DNA of 5,804 nucleotides from Spirochaetaceae bacterium (GTDB taxonomy: Bacteria; Spirochaetota; Spirochaetia; Treponematales; Breznakiellaceae): the NCBI GenBank assembly GCA_031265025.1, contig JAISDF010000168.1, positions 1 through 5,804 of the forward strand. Reading direction: 5' to 3'. Each line of letters begins with the position of its first letter. Positions within the stretch are counted from its first letter, which is position 1. The translations under genes and the position numbers were made by a program. A model generated the notes under the pieces. It ran no database searches and was not told where the DNA came from. It saw only the letters and a program-made list of their open reading frames with translations. This document shows, piece after piece, positions 1 through 5,389 of the stretch.

Positions 1-44
1 TGGTTCCGGTAATAAGCCGCGATGCCGGGTGAAAAGTTAATTCT

Positions 45-66
45 GATAAAAATAGTCATTTTTTTC
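45..66. promoter_or_regulatory. AT-rich dyad abutting the operon promoter
   Basis: The two arms, at 45-53 and 58-66, are complementary at eight of nine positions around a four-base AGTC loop. The core is AAAAAT/ATTTTT. The dyad ends exactly where the -35 hexamer begins. It could be a regulator's operator, an UP-like AT-rich element or a weak terminator-like tail of an upstream gene. The arms are mostly A and T, so a chance origin is also possible. Confidence 0.3.
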
Positions 67-95
67 TTGACATACTACAAAAAAGGGCCCATCAT
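67..95 (+). promoter_or_regulatory. Sigma-70-type promoter of the meta-cleavage operon
   Basis: A perfect -35 hexamer TTGACA (67-72) is followed after exactly 17 bases by CATCAT (90-95), which matches four of six positions of TATAAT. Transcription would start near 102, leaving a leader of about 18 bases before the hydrolase ATG. It is the only convincing promoter seen ahead of the six genes, and the intergenic gaps between them are too short for others. The spacer contains the palindrome GGGCCC (85-90). Confidence 0.6.
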
Positions 96-107
96 ATCAG
101 TTTGAAG

Positions 108-112
108 AGGAG
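108..112 (+). promoter_or_regulatory. Ribosome binding site that fixes the dmpD start
   Basis: AGGAG lies seven bases before the ATG at 120. An in-frame TTG at 102 would extend the protein by six residues, but it overlaps the predicted transcription start and lies upstream of this Shine-Dalgarno. The ATG is therefore preferred. Confidence 0.8.
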
Positions 113-119
113 AACAACA

Positions 120-941
120 ATGAGTAACAGACCTGAAATAGCCAACAGTATCAAAACCGGGGAATTTGCGACCAATTATCATGATTTGGGTACGGGGTAT
201 CCTGTAACCCTGCTCCACGGATCAGGGCCGGGAGTTACCGCCTGGGCCAACTGGGGCAAGCTCTTTCCCCTTATCAAGGATGATTTTCGTGTTATAGCCC
301 CGGATATGTCGGGTTTCGGTTTTACCGAAAGGGTTCCGGGCAGAAAGGAGACCATGAACGGCTGGGTCGAGCAGACCATCAGCCTTCTGGACGCCCTTAA
401 AATCGAAAAAACCAATCTGGTGGGCAATTCTTTTGGCGGCGCTCTTGCCCTGTCCCTGGCCATCAAGTATCCGGGGCGGGTAAACAAGCTGGTTCTTATG
501 GGCGCCATGGGGGTGAGTTTCCCCATTACCTACGGGCTGGATCAGGTCTGGGGCTATGAGCCTTCGGTCGAGAATATGGAAGAGCTGCTTGAGATATTTA
601 CCTATGACCACAGTTTCGCCACCAAGGAACTGGTCAGGACCCGGTATGAATCAAGCATTCAGCCGGGTTTCCAGGAGAGCTTTCATGCCCTGTTCCCGGA
701 GCCGAGGCAGAAAGGCGTCGAGGCTATGGCGGGGAATCAGAACTTTATACGCACCATACCCCACGAGACCCTCATCGTTCACGGCAGGGAGGACAGGGTC
801 ATTCCCCTTGAAAATTCCTACCGTCTGCTCCAACTGATTGATAACGCCCAACTCCATGTATTTGGCCGCTGCGGTCACTGGACCCAGATTGAGCATACCG
901 TGGAATTTGCCGATCTGATACGGGCTTTCTTCAAGAGATAG
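120..941 (+). CDS. dmpD: 2-hydroxymuconic semialdehyde hydrolase (DmpD/XylF family)
   Basis: This 273-residue cytosolic alpha/beta-hydrolase of the C-C bond hydrolase group cleaves the ring-fission product 2-hydroxymuconic semialdehyde (or its methyl-substituted ketone analogues) to 2-hydroxypenta-2,4-dienoate plus formate (or acetate). Visible motifs are the oxyanion-hole segment HGSGPG (residues 33-38), the nucleophile elbow GNSFGG with Ser104, GREDRVIP with Asp225, and CGHWTQIEH with His253. Together these form a complete Ser-Asp-His triad with normal spacing. The stretches FPITYGLDQVWGYEP and PGFQESF closely resemble what I remember of Pseudomonas DmpD, which favours the monocyclic catechol substrate over the biphenyl-type BphD. 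Its length is normal. It is first in the operon, and its TAG stop lies two bases before the next ATG, so translation is probably coupled. The family call is firm; substrate range is inferred. Confidence 0.93.
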   Translation: MSNRPEIANSIKTGEFATNYHDLGTGYPVTLLHGSGPGVTAWANWGKLFPLIKDDFRVIAPDMSGFGFTERVPGRKETMNGWVEQTISLLDALKIEKTNLVGNSFGGALALSLAIKYPGRVNKLVLMGAMGVSFPITYGLDQVWGYEPSVENMEELLEIFTYDHSFATKELVRTRYESSIQPGFQESFHALFPEPRQKGVEAMAGNQNFIRTIPHETLIVHGREDRVIPLENSYRLLQLIDNAQLHVFGRCGHWTQIEHTVEFADLIRAFFKR

Positions 942-943
942 CC

Positions 944-1723
944 ATGGATCAGCAGAAGATTGCCGCGTACGCGGAAGAACTTTTTATGGCTGAACGGAAC
1001 CGTGCCGCCGTTCCGCCCCTTTCGGACCGGGAAAGCACCATGACCGTTGACGACGCCTATCAGATTCAGCTTGCCAATATCCGCCGGGTAAGCGCCATGG
1101 GCCATGTGATTTCCGGCAAGAAGATAGGCCTCACCTCGCCGGGGATTCAAAAACAGTTTGGGGTAAACGAACCTGACTACGGCCATCTTTTTGCCGCCAT
1201 GGACTGTACTGACGGCAGGATACATACCGGCGACCTTCTCAAGCCCAAGATTGAAGGGGAAATCGCCTTTGTGCTCAAGGCCGATCTTTCAGGCGGGGCA
1301 ATTACCAGGGAAGACGTGCTGCGGGCCACGGACTATGTGGTTGCGGCCTTTGAGATTGTAGACTCAAGGGTTGCCGACTGGAAGATAAAACTCGTTGACA
1401 CTATTGCGGATAACGCTTCGTCCGGCCGGTATGTGCTGGGCACTGTAAAGCTCCGCCTCGGCGATGTGGAGCTTCCCTCGGTAACTATGCGGCTCTATAA
1501 AAACGGCAGCCTTGCCGGGGAAGGAAGCGGGGCGGCGGTTTTGGGAGACCCCTGCCTCTCTGTGGCCTGGCTTGCCAACCGTCTCTGGGGCTACGGCGTT
1601 ACCCTCAAAGCCGGGGAGGTGATTCTTTCGGGCGCTTTCTCCGCCGCCCCCGAAGCCGTAAAAGGCGATTCGTTTACCGCTGAATTTTCGTCGTTTGGTA
1701 CAATAGGCGCTGAATTCGTTTAA
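944..1723 (+). CDS. dmpE: 2-hydroxypenta-2,4-dienoate (2-oxopent-4-enoate) hydratase (DmpE/XylJ/MhpD family)
   Basis: This 259-residue protein has the usual length of the metal-dependent hydratase family. It adds water to 2-hydroxypenta-2,4-dienoate to give 4-hydroxy-2-oxovalerate. The sequence shows KKIGLTS (59-65) and the metal-site motif KIEGEIAF, with Glu104 and Glu106. A third acidic ligand is Glu137 in AFEIVDSR, matching the family's E-x-E plus E pattern. Conserved DNASSG (156-161) and VILSGAF (226-232) segments follow. The related decarboxylases (XylI, HpcG) share this fold. The call as hydratase rests on overall resemblance and on the neighbouring hydrolase, dehydrogenase and aldolase. 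The start ATG lies two bases after the dmpD stop, with AAGAGA (933-938) inside the end of dmpD as ribosome binding site. An 18-base gap separates it from the dehydrogenase gene. Confidence 0.9.
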   Translation: MDQQKIAAYAEELFMAERNRAAVPPLSDRESTMTVDDAYQIQLANIRRVSAMGHVISGKKIGLTSPGIQKQFGVNEPDYGHLFAAMDCTDGRIHTGDLLKPKIEGEIAFVLKADLSGGAITREDVLRATDYVVAAFEIVDSRVADWKIKLVDTIADNASSGRYVLGTVKLRLGDVELPSVTMRLYKNGSLAGEGSGAAVLGDPCLSVAWLANRLWGYGVTLKAGEVILSGAFSAAPEAVKGDSFTAEFSSFGTIGAEFV

Positions 1724-1741
1724 GCAAAAACAGGAAACATT

Positions 1742-2602
1742 ATGGACAGGATTAAAGTAGGCATCATCGGGCCGGGCAATATAGGCACGGACCTGATGTA
1801 CAAGGTGATGAAGAGCAGGCATCTTGAGATGTGTCTCATGACCGGGATAGTTGAGTCTGAAGGCATCAAGCGCGCCGCCGGTCTGGGATTTAAAACTTCT
1901 GTCAACGGTGTGGACGCGGCGGCCGGGGACAGTGATGTCAGGATTGTCTTTGACGCCACCAGCGCCAAGGCTCATCTGCATAACGCGCCCATACTTAAAT
2001 CAGCCGGTAAGATTTCCATTGACATGACTCCGGCGGCGGTGGGACCTTATGTGGTTCCCTGCGTGAACCTGGAACGCCTTGCCTCGGAACTTGACTTCAA
2101 TATGGTAACCTGCGGCGGACAGGCGACGGTTCCCATAGCCCACGCCATCAACAGGGCCGCGGACGCCGAATATGTGGAAATAGTTTCGTGTATTTCTTCC
2201 AGAAGCGCCGGACCGGGGACCAGGGCCAACATAGACGAGTTTACCGAGACCACCGCCAAAGCCCTTCATGTGGTGGGCGGCGCGGACAGGAGCAAGGCGA
2301 TCATCGTGCTTAACCCCGCTGAACCGCCTCTTTTGATGACCAATACCATCTATGCCCTGGTAAAAAACCCCGACGAGAAAAAGATCGCCGAATCGGTGCA
2401 TGACATAGTAAGGGAAGTACAGGCTTATGTGCCCGGCTACAGACTGCGCCTTCCGCCGACGCTGGACGGCAACAAGGTTACTGTCATTATCGAGGTTGAA
2501 GGGGCCGGGGATTTTCTTCCGCCGTATTCGGGGAATCTGGACATTATCAATCAGGCCGCGGTTGCCGTGGCGGAAAAGCTCGCGGCAAAAATGCTGGGGT
2601 AA
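1742..2602 (+). CDS. dmpF: Acetaldehyde dehydrogenase, CoA-acylating (DmpF/XylQ/MhpF family)
   Basis: This 286-residue enzyme oxidises acetaldehyde to acetyl-CoA with NAD+ and CoA. It normally works as a complex with the aldolase encoded next door, receiving acetaldehyde through a protein tunnel. The N-terminal Rossmann motif GPGNIG is at residues 10-15. The catalytic cysteine is Cys124 in VTCGGQATVP. The signature SAGPGTRANIDEFTETT spans 155-171, followed by NPAEPP (191-196) and a C-terminal YSGNLDIINQAA segment. It is about 25 residues shorter than Pseudomonas DmpF as I remember it. Much of the loss lies between PGYRL and EVEGAG (about 236-252), a compaction I also associate with Gram-positive family members. 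ATG 1742 follows AGGAA (1732-1736) at five bases. No catalytic residue appears to be missing. Pairing with the downstream aldolase is inferred from adjacency and family behaviour. Confidence 0.92.
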   Translation: MDRIKVGIIGPGNIGTDLMYKVMKSRHLEMCLMTGIVESEGIKRAAGLGFKTSVNGVDAAAGDSDVRIVFDATSAKAHLHNAPILKSAGKISIDMTPAAVGPYVVPCVNLERLASELDFNMVTCGGQATVPIAHAINRAADAEYVEIVSCISSRSAGPGTRANIDEFTETTAKALHVVGGADRSKAIIVLNPAEPPLLMTNTIYALVKNPDEKKIAESVHDIVREVQAYVPGYRLRLPPTLDGNKVTVIIEVEGAGDFLPPYSGNLDIINQAAVAVAEKLAAKMLG

Positions 2603-2609
2603 ATTACTT

Positions 2610-2614
2610 GGGAG
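2610..2614 (+). promoter_or_regulatory. Ribosome binding site that fixes the dmpG start
   Basis: GGGAG lies five bases before the ATG at 2620. An in-frame TTG at 2608 overlaps this site and has no Shine-Dalgarno of its own at a suitable distance. The four-residue longer reading is therefore unlikely. Confidence 0.75.
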
Positions 2615-2619
2615 CAGAA

Positions 2620-3624
2620 ATGGCACAGAAAAAGATTCATATTGTTGACACGACTCTCAGGGACGGAAGCCACGCGGTAAGCCACAGTTTTACCGCCGAA
2701 CAGGCCGGGGCCATAGCAGGCGGCCTTGACCGCGCGGGGGTGGATATTATCGAAATCAGCCACGGCGATGGGATTGCGGGGTCTTCCATAAATTACGGCT
2801 TTTCAAAAGTTTCGGAACTTGACCTGATTGAGGCGGCGGGCAGAGTAATCAAAAACGCCAAACTTGCCGTGCTGCTTCTCCCCGGAATAGGGACCATTGA
2901 AGACCTTAAAAAGGCCCAGGAAAGGGGGGCCAACGCGGTCAGGGTGGCGACCCATGTTACCGAGGCGGACATAGCTGTTCAGCATATTGCCTACGCGAAA
3001 AAGGCCGGCATGTTTACCGTTGGTTTTCTCATGATGTGCCACATGGCAAGCCCCGAAAAAATTGTCGAAGAAGCCAGGATTTTTGAGGACGCCGGGGCCG
3101 ATTATATCAACCTGGCAGACTCGGCGGGCTTTATGAGCCCTTCCGACGTGCGTGACCGGGTGCGGGCCCTCAAGGCCTCTACAAAACTCCCGGTGGGTTT
3201 TCATTCCCACAACAACCTGGGGCTTTCGGTGGCCAATTCCCTTGCCGCCGTCGAGGAAGGCGCGGACTATATTGACGCCACCTGCCGGGGCCTGGGCGCA
3301 GGCGCGGGAAACACCCAGATCGAAGTTTTCTGCGCCGTGCTCAAACGGCTCGGCTACGATACCGGCGTGGATATGTACGCCCTCATGGACCTGGCCGAAG
3401 AAACTGTCGGGCCCCTGATGCAGCGCCCCCAGGTCATCCTGAATGATTCCCTTATGCTCGGCTTTGCCGGGGTCTATTCATCCTTTCTCCTTCATACCAG
3501 AAGGGCGGCGGAAAAATTCAATATAGCTCCCAGGGATATTCTTGTTGAACTGGGGAAGCGGGGCATGGTCGGCGGTCAGGAAGACATGATTGTCGATGTG
3601 GCCTATCAGCTTAAAAACCGCTGA
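2620..3624 (+). CDS. dmpG: 4-hydroxy-2-oxovalerate aldolase (DmpG/XylK/MhpE family)
   Basis: This 334-residue class II (divalent metal) pyruvate aldolase, of the HMGL-like TIM-barrel family, splits 4-hydroxy-2-oxovalerate into pyruvate and acetaldehyde. The barrel starts with VDTTLRDGSHAVSH, where Arg14, Asp15 and His18 match the catalytic arginine, metal ligand and catalytic base known in DmpG. HGDG is at 48-51. The metal motif GFHSHNN provides His195 and His197. The C-terminal communication domain begins around 270 and carries Tyr286 in GFAGVYSSF, aligned with the DmpG gating/catalytic tyrosine. GGQEDMI closes the domain. The absence of an extended regulatory C-terminus separates it from isopropylmalate and homocitrate synthases, which share the LRDG motif. 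It starts 17 bases after the dehydrogenase stop, the typical F-G adjacency of a channelling pair. The function call is strong. Confidence 0.93.
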   Translation: MAQKKIHIVDTTLRDGSHAVSHSFTAEQAGAIAGGLDRAGVDIIEISHGDGIAGSSINYGFSKVSELDLIEAAGRVIKNAKLAVLLLPGIGTIEDLKKAQERGANAVRVATHVTEADIAVQHIAYAKKAGMFTVGFLMMCHMASPEKIVEEARIFEDAGADYINLADSAGFMSPSDVRDRVRALKASTKLPVGFHSHNNLGLSVANSLAAVEEGADYIDATCRGLGAGAGNTQIEVFCAVLKRLGYDTGVDMYALMDLAEETVGPLMQRPQVILNDSLMLGFAGVYSSFLLHTRRAAEKFNIAPRDILVELGKRGMVGGQEDMIVDVAYQLKNR

Positions 3625-3639
3625 CGCTAGGAGGACAGG

Positions 3640-3927
3640 ATGGCCCGGATGTTTACCGTCGCCGTAAAAGATACGGATAAAACATTCCCCTGTGCCGAAG
3701 ACCAGGCGGTGTTCAAGGCAATGATTCACGGGCGGAGCGGCCCGCCAAACCACGGATGCTGCGGAGGCGGCTGCGGCGTATGCCGTATGCGTGTTGAGGG
3801 AGACTGGTTTGCCTTTAAGCCCATGAGCGCCGCCCATGTGAGCGAGGCGGACAAAAAACAGGGCATAGTCCTGTTGTGCTGTGTTCAACCCCGGAGCGAC
3901 CTGGTGGTCGCCCCGGTAACCTCATAA
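3640..3927 (+). CDS. xylT: XylT-like [2Fe-2S] ferredoxin for dioxygenase reactivation
   Basis: This 95-residue plant-type [2Fe-2S] ferredoxin has ligands in the order Cys40-x4-Cys45-x2-Cys48, in a glycine-rich CCGGGCGVC loop. The fourth ligand is Cys80 in LLCCVQPRSD; the proline at +4 and Ser-Asp at +6/+7 identify Cys80 rather than Cys81. In Pseudomonas, XylT (also called DmpQ) re-reduces the iron of catechol 2,3-dioxygenase after oxidation by oxygen or substituted catechols. The same role is inferred here because the gene sits directly upstream of the dioxygenase, as in xyl and dmp operons. Three extra cysteines (18, 41, 81) are unusual. A strong AGGAGG (3629-3634) lies five bases before the ATG. 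A second in-frame ATG at 3649 has poorer spacing. No reductase is encoded nearby, so the electron donor is unknown. Confidence 0.87.
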   Translation: MARMFTVAVKDTDKTFPCAEDQAVFKAMIHGRSGPPNHGCCGGGCGVCRMRVEGDWFAFKPMSAAHVSEADKKQGIVLLCCVQPRSDLVVAPVTS

Positions 3928-3939
3928 AAGAGGATTTTT

Positions 3940-3946
3940 AAGGAGG
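3940..3946 (+). promoter_or_regulatory. Strong ribosome binding site of the dioxygenase gene
   Basis: A full AAGGAGG lies five bases before the dioxygenase ATG. It is the most complete Shine-Dalgarno in the operon and stands in the largest internal gap (24 bases). It suggests high translation of the ring-cleavage enzyme despite its last position. Confidence 0.75.
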
Positions 3947-3951
3947 CTATT

Positions 3952-4878
3952 ATGGCTTTTCATGGAACACTTCGACCGGGTCTGATCCAGCTTCGCGTGC
4001 TGGACCTTGACAAAACACTGGACTTTTACAAAAACATTCTCGGGCTGGATGAAGTAGGCCGTACAAGCGACGGCAGAGTCCTGCTGAAATGCTATGATGA
4101 ATTTGACCATCACAGCGTTGTTCTCCGCAAGACCGACAAAGCCGGCCTTGATTATGTAGGCTTCAAGATTGGCAATGCCGCCGAACTTGAAGTGGTCAAA
4201 GACAAGGTAATCAAATTCGGTTATAAGGTAAGCGAAGTCGCCGCCAATACGGAACAGCCCGGCTTTGGCAAGCAGTACAAATTCACCCTGTGCACCGGCC
4301 ATGAATTCCACATTTACAGCGACGTGAACCTGGCCGCCGATCATCCTCCGATAAAGAACCCCGACATCTGGAACAAGCCCCCCCGCGGCATGCGGGCGGT
4401 GCGGCTCGACCACTTCCTCCTCTACGGACCGGGCATCGAAGAAGCCGAACGCTTCATGAAAGAAGTGTTCGATATGTTCGTCCCCGAAATCTGCAACACC
4501 CCCGACGGCAAGAGGCTTGCCACATGGATCACCGGGAACAACAAACCCCATGACCTGGCCTTTGTTGAATATCCCAAACCCAACACGATTCACCATATCG
4601 GCTTCTATCTCCAGACCTGGGAAGACATTCTCTACGCGGCGGACCTCATCGCGGTCAACCACCTCAAACTGGACATAGGACCCACCCGCCACGCCATCAC
4701 CCGGGGCCTTACCATTTATTTCTGGGAACCCTCGGGCAACCGCATCGAGACCTACTGCGGCGGCTATACCGCGTACCCCGACAGCCCCCAGCGCGTATGG
4801 GAAGCGGACCAGCTTGGCAGAGGCCTCTTCTATTTCTCCGGGGAGCTGATACCCAGCTTCCTTGAGATTGTTACCTGA
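3952..4878 (+). CDS. xylE: Catechol 2,3-dioxygenase (extradiol, XylE/DmpB type)
   Basis: This 308-residue two-domain vicinal-oxygen-chelate protein is a non-haem Fe(II) enzyme that inserts O2 into catechol to give 2-hydroxymuconic semialdehyde. The length is one residue more than Pseudomonas XylE, and the key residues fall at XylE number plus one. Iron ligands are His154 (RLDHFLLYG), His215 (NTIHHIGFYL) and Glu266 (SGNRIETYCGG). Second-sphere residues His200 (NKPHDLAF), His247 (GPTRHAIT) and Tyr256 (TIYF) are also present. The N-terminal domain (about 1-145) is the non-catalytic repeat, and the catalytic repeat is about 149-290. The QTWEDILYAADLI and DIGPTRH segments mark the single-ring catechol group rather than biphenyl-diol dioxygenases. 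The gene is last in the operon and followed by a terminator. The product should be cytosolic and strictly oxygen-requiring; no signal peptide is seen. Confidence 0.95.
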   Translation: MAFHGTLRPGLIQLRVLDLDKTLDFYKNILGLDEVGRTSDGRVLLKCYDEFDHHSVVLRKTDKAGLDYVGFKIGNAAELEVVKDKVIKFGYKVSEVAANTEQPGFGKQYKFTLCTGHEFHIYSDVNLAADHPPIKNPDIWNKPPRGMRAVRLDHFLLYGPGIEEAERFMKEVFDMFVPEICNTPDGKRLATWITGNNKPHDLAFVEYPKPNTIHHIGFYLQTWEDILYAADLIAVNHLKLDIGPTRHAITRGLTIYFWEPSGNRIETYCGGYTAYPDSPQRVWEADQLGRGLFYFSGELIPSFLEIVT

Positions 4879-4907
4879 GAACTGCCAAAAGTCATTCGCG
4901 TTACCTT

Positions 4908-4940
4908 AAAGCCGTTCCGCCATTGGCGGGCGGCTTTTTT
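4908..4940 (+). terminator. Rho-independent terminator of the meta-cleavage operon
   Basis: AAAGCCG (4908-4914) pairs with CGGCTTT (4931-4937). A single bulged T (4915) separates this from a second stem, TCCGCC (4916-4921) with GGCGGG (4925-4930), which includes one G-U pair. The loop is ATT, and six T residues (4935-4940) end the structure. It lies 29 bases after the dioxygenase stop and closes the transcript. Confidence 0.88.
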
Positions 4941-4950
4941 GTAAAGATGA

Positions 4951-5009
4951 AGGGGGGCCTGTTTCCTTACCTGCCTCCGCATACAGCCGCCTTAGTGCCC
5001 GGCCCCCCT
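4951..5009. repeat. Perfect 9-bp inverted repeat with 41-base loop
   Basis: AGGGGGGCC (4951-4959) and GGCCCCCCT (5001-5009) are exact reverse complements. The stretch begins just after the terminator and contains no credible gene. Together with the adjacent hairpin it may be a dispersed intergenic element, but only one copy is in view. Confidence 0.5.
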
Positions 5010-5016
5010 CCGTTCC

Positions 5017-5043
5017 AGCCTTGCCGCCTACGACGGCAAGGCT
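5017..5043. repeat. Perfect 10-bp hairpin-forming inverted repeat
   Basis: AGCCTTGCCG (5017-5026) and CGGCAAGGCT (5034-5043) are exact reverse complements around a seven-base loop. No T-run follows on either strand, so it is not a standard intrinsic terminator. It looks like a REP-type palindrome or a structured barrier between the operon and the next module. Confidence 0.6.
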
Positions 5044-5073
5044 TCCACTACCCCCCTATGGGGACCGGGAAGG

Positions 5074-5101
5074 TTGATTTTCTCCTCTGCCGTGCTATGA
5101 T
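5074..5101 (+). promoter_or_regulatory. Extended -10 promoter of the toxin-antitoxin-like module, possibly leaderless
   Basis: TTGATT (5074-5079) is followed after 16 bases by TATGAT (5096-5101). That hexamer matches the consensus at five of six positions and is preceded by TGC, an extended -10. The expected start site is at or next to 5108, the A of the following ATG. An overlapping TATAAC (5101-5106) is an alternative -10. No Shine-Dalgarno precedes that ATG. Confidence 0.6.
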
Positions 5102-5107
5102 ATAACT

Positions 5108-5389
5108 ATGGAACCGGATATAGTATTTGTCCCCTCGGCATTTAAGCATGATGTCTCCGAGGAGAATATCCGCTGGGTCTTATTAAACCACCTTCTTGAC
5201 GGCCCGATTGAGGAAGGCGATGAAACCAAGTACCTGTCAATCGGGTTTGACAAATCCGGTAATTTGCTGGAAGTTATGTATAATTACCTGGATGAAAGAA
5301 TCGTTAAAGTATTCCACGCGATGAAATGCCGGAAGCAGTTCCATGAAGCGGTGGACGCATTAGGAGGAAATAATGGCAGATATGACTGA
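5108..5389 (+). CDS. BrnT-like small protein, putative toxin of a type II module
   Basis: This 93-residue protein shows a helix after KHDVSEENI (14-21), then a beta region with KYLSIGFDKSGNLLEVMYN (41-59), then IVKVFHAMKCRKQFHE (65-80). The order resembles BrnT-type toxins of the RelE-like fold: a KHGVS-like helix, central strands with a hydrophobic VxY-type strand, and a terminal strand ending in a basic R-K patch. BrnT proteins are ribonucleases encoded upstream of their antitoxins, as here. The resemblance is by eye, and a related uncharacterised domain family is possible. ATG 5108 is the only reasonable start, because the upstream frame closes at 5075-5077. There is no ribosome binding site, and the promoter predicts a leaderless mRNA. 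The last 17 bases overlap the next gene. No signal peptide or membrane segment is seen. Confidence 0.6.
   Translation: MEPDIVFVPSAFKHDVSEENIRWVLLNHLLDGPIEEGDETKYLSIGFDKSGNLLEVMYNYLDERIVKVFHAMKCRKQFHEAVDALGGNNGRYD
5362..5367 (+). promoter_or_regulatory. Strong internal ribosome binding site of the antitoxin-like gene
   Basis: AGGAGG lies inside the 3' end of the toxin-like gene, five bases before ATG 5373. It selects that start over a second in-frame ATG at 5382. It contrasts with the absence of a Shine-Dalgarno on the upstream partner, which would favour synthesis of the second protein. Confidence 0.75.

Noticed and set aside
1..44. Tail of an upstream gene
   Set aside because: All three plus-strand frames stop by position 40 (10-12, 30-32 and 38-40), and none of the short tails can be identified, so no gene is called.
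102..119. TTG start extending the hydrolase by six residues
   Set aside because: It overlaps the predicted transcription start and precedes the Shine-Dalgarno that serves ATG 120.
2608..2619. TTG start extending the aldolase by four residues
   Set aside because: It overlaps the GGGAG that serves ATG 2620 and has no site of its own.
1364..2626. Minus-strand open frames of 205 and 208 codons opposite the hydratase and dehydrogenase genes
   Set aside because: Both are antisense to genes with clear family motifs. They have no conserved motif, ribosome binding site or promoter of their own.
3922..4692. Minus-strand open frame of 256 codons opposite the dioxygenase gene
   Set aside because: It lies wholly over a gene with all catalytic residues in place. 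Its translation shows no recognisable motif, and such frames arise by codon bias on the opposite strand.
5034..5056. Intrinsic terminator at the 10-bp hairpin
   Set aside because: The stem is strong but is followed by a C-rich run rather than T residues. The real terminator is at 4908-4940.
4923..5105. Plus-strand 60-codon frame in the intergenic stretch
   Set aside because: It starts inside the terminator hairpin, runs through the inverted repeats, is rich in Pro and Gly from G/C runs, and has no ribosome binding site.
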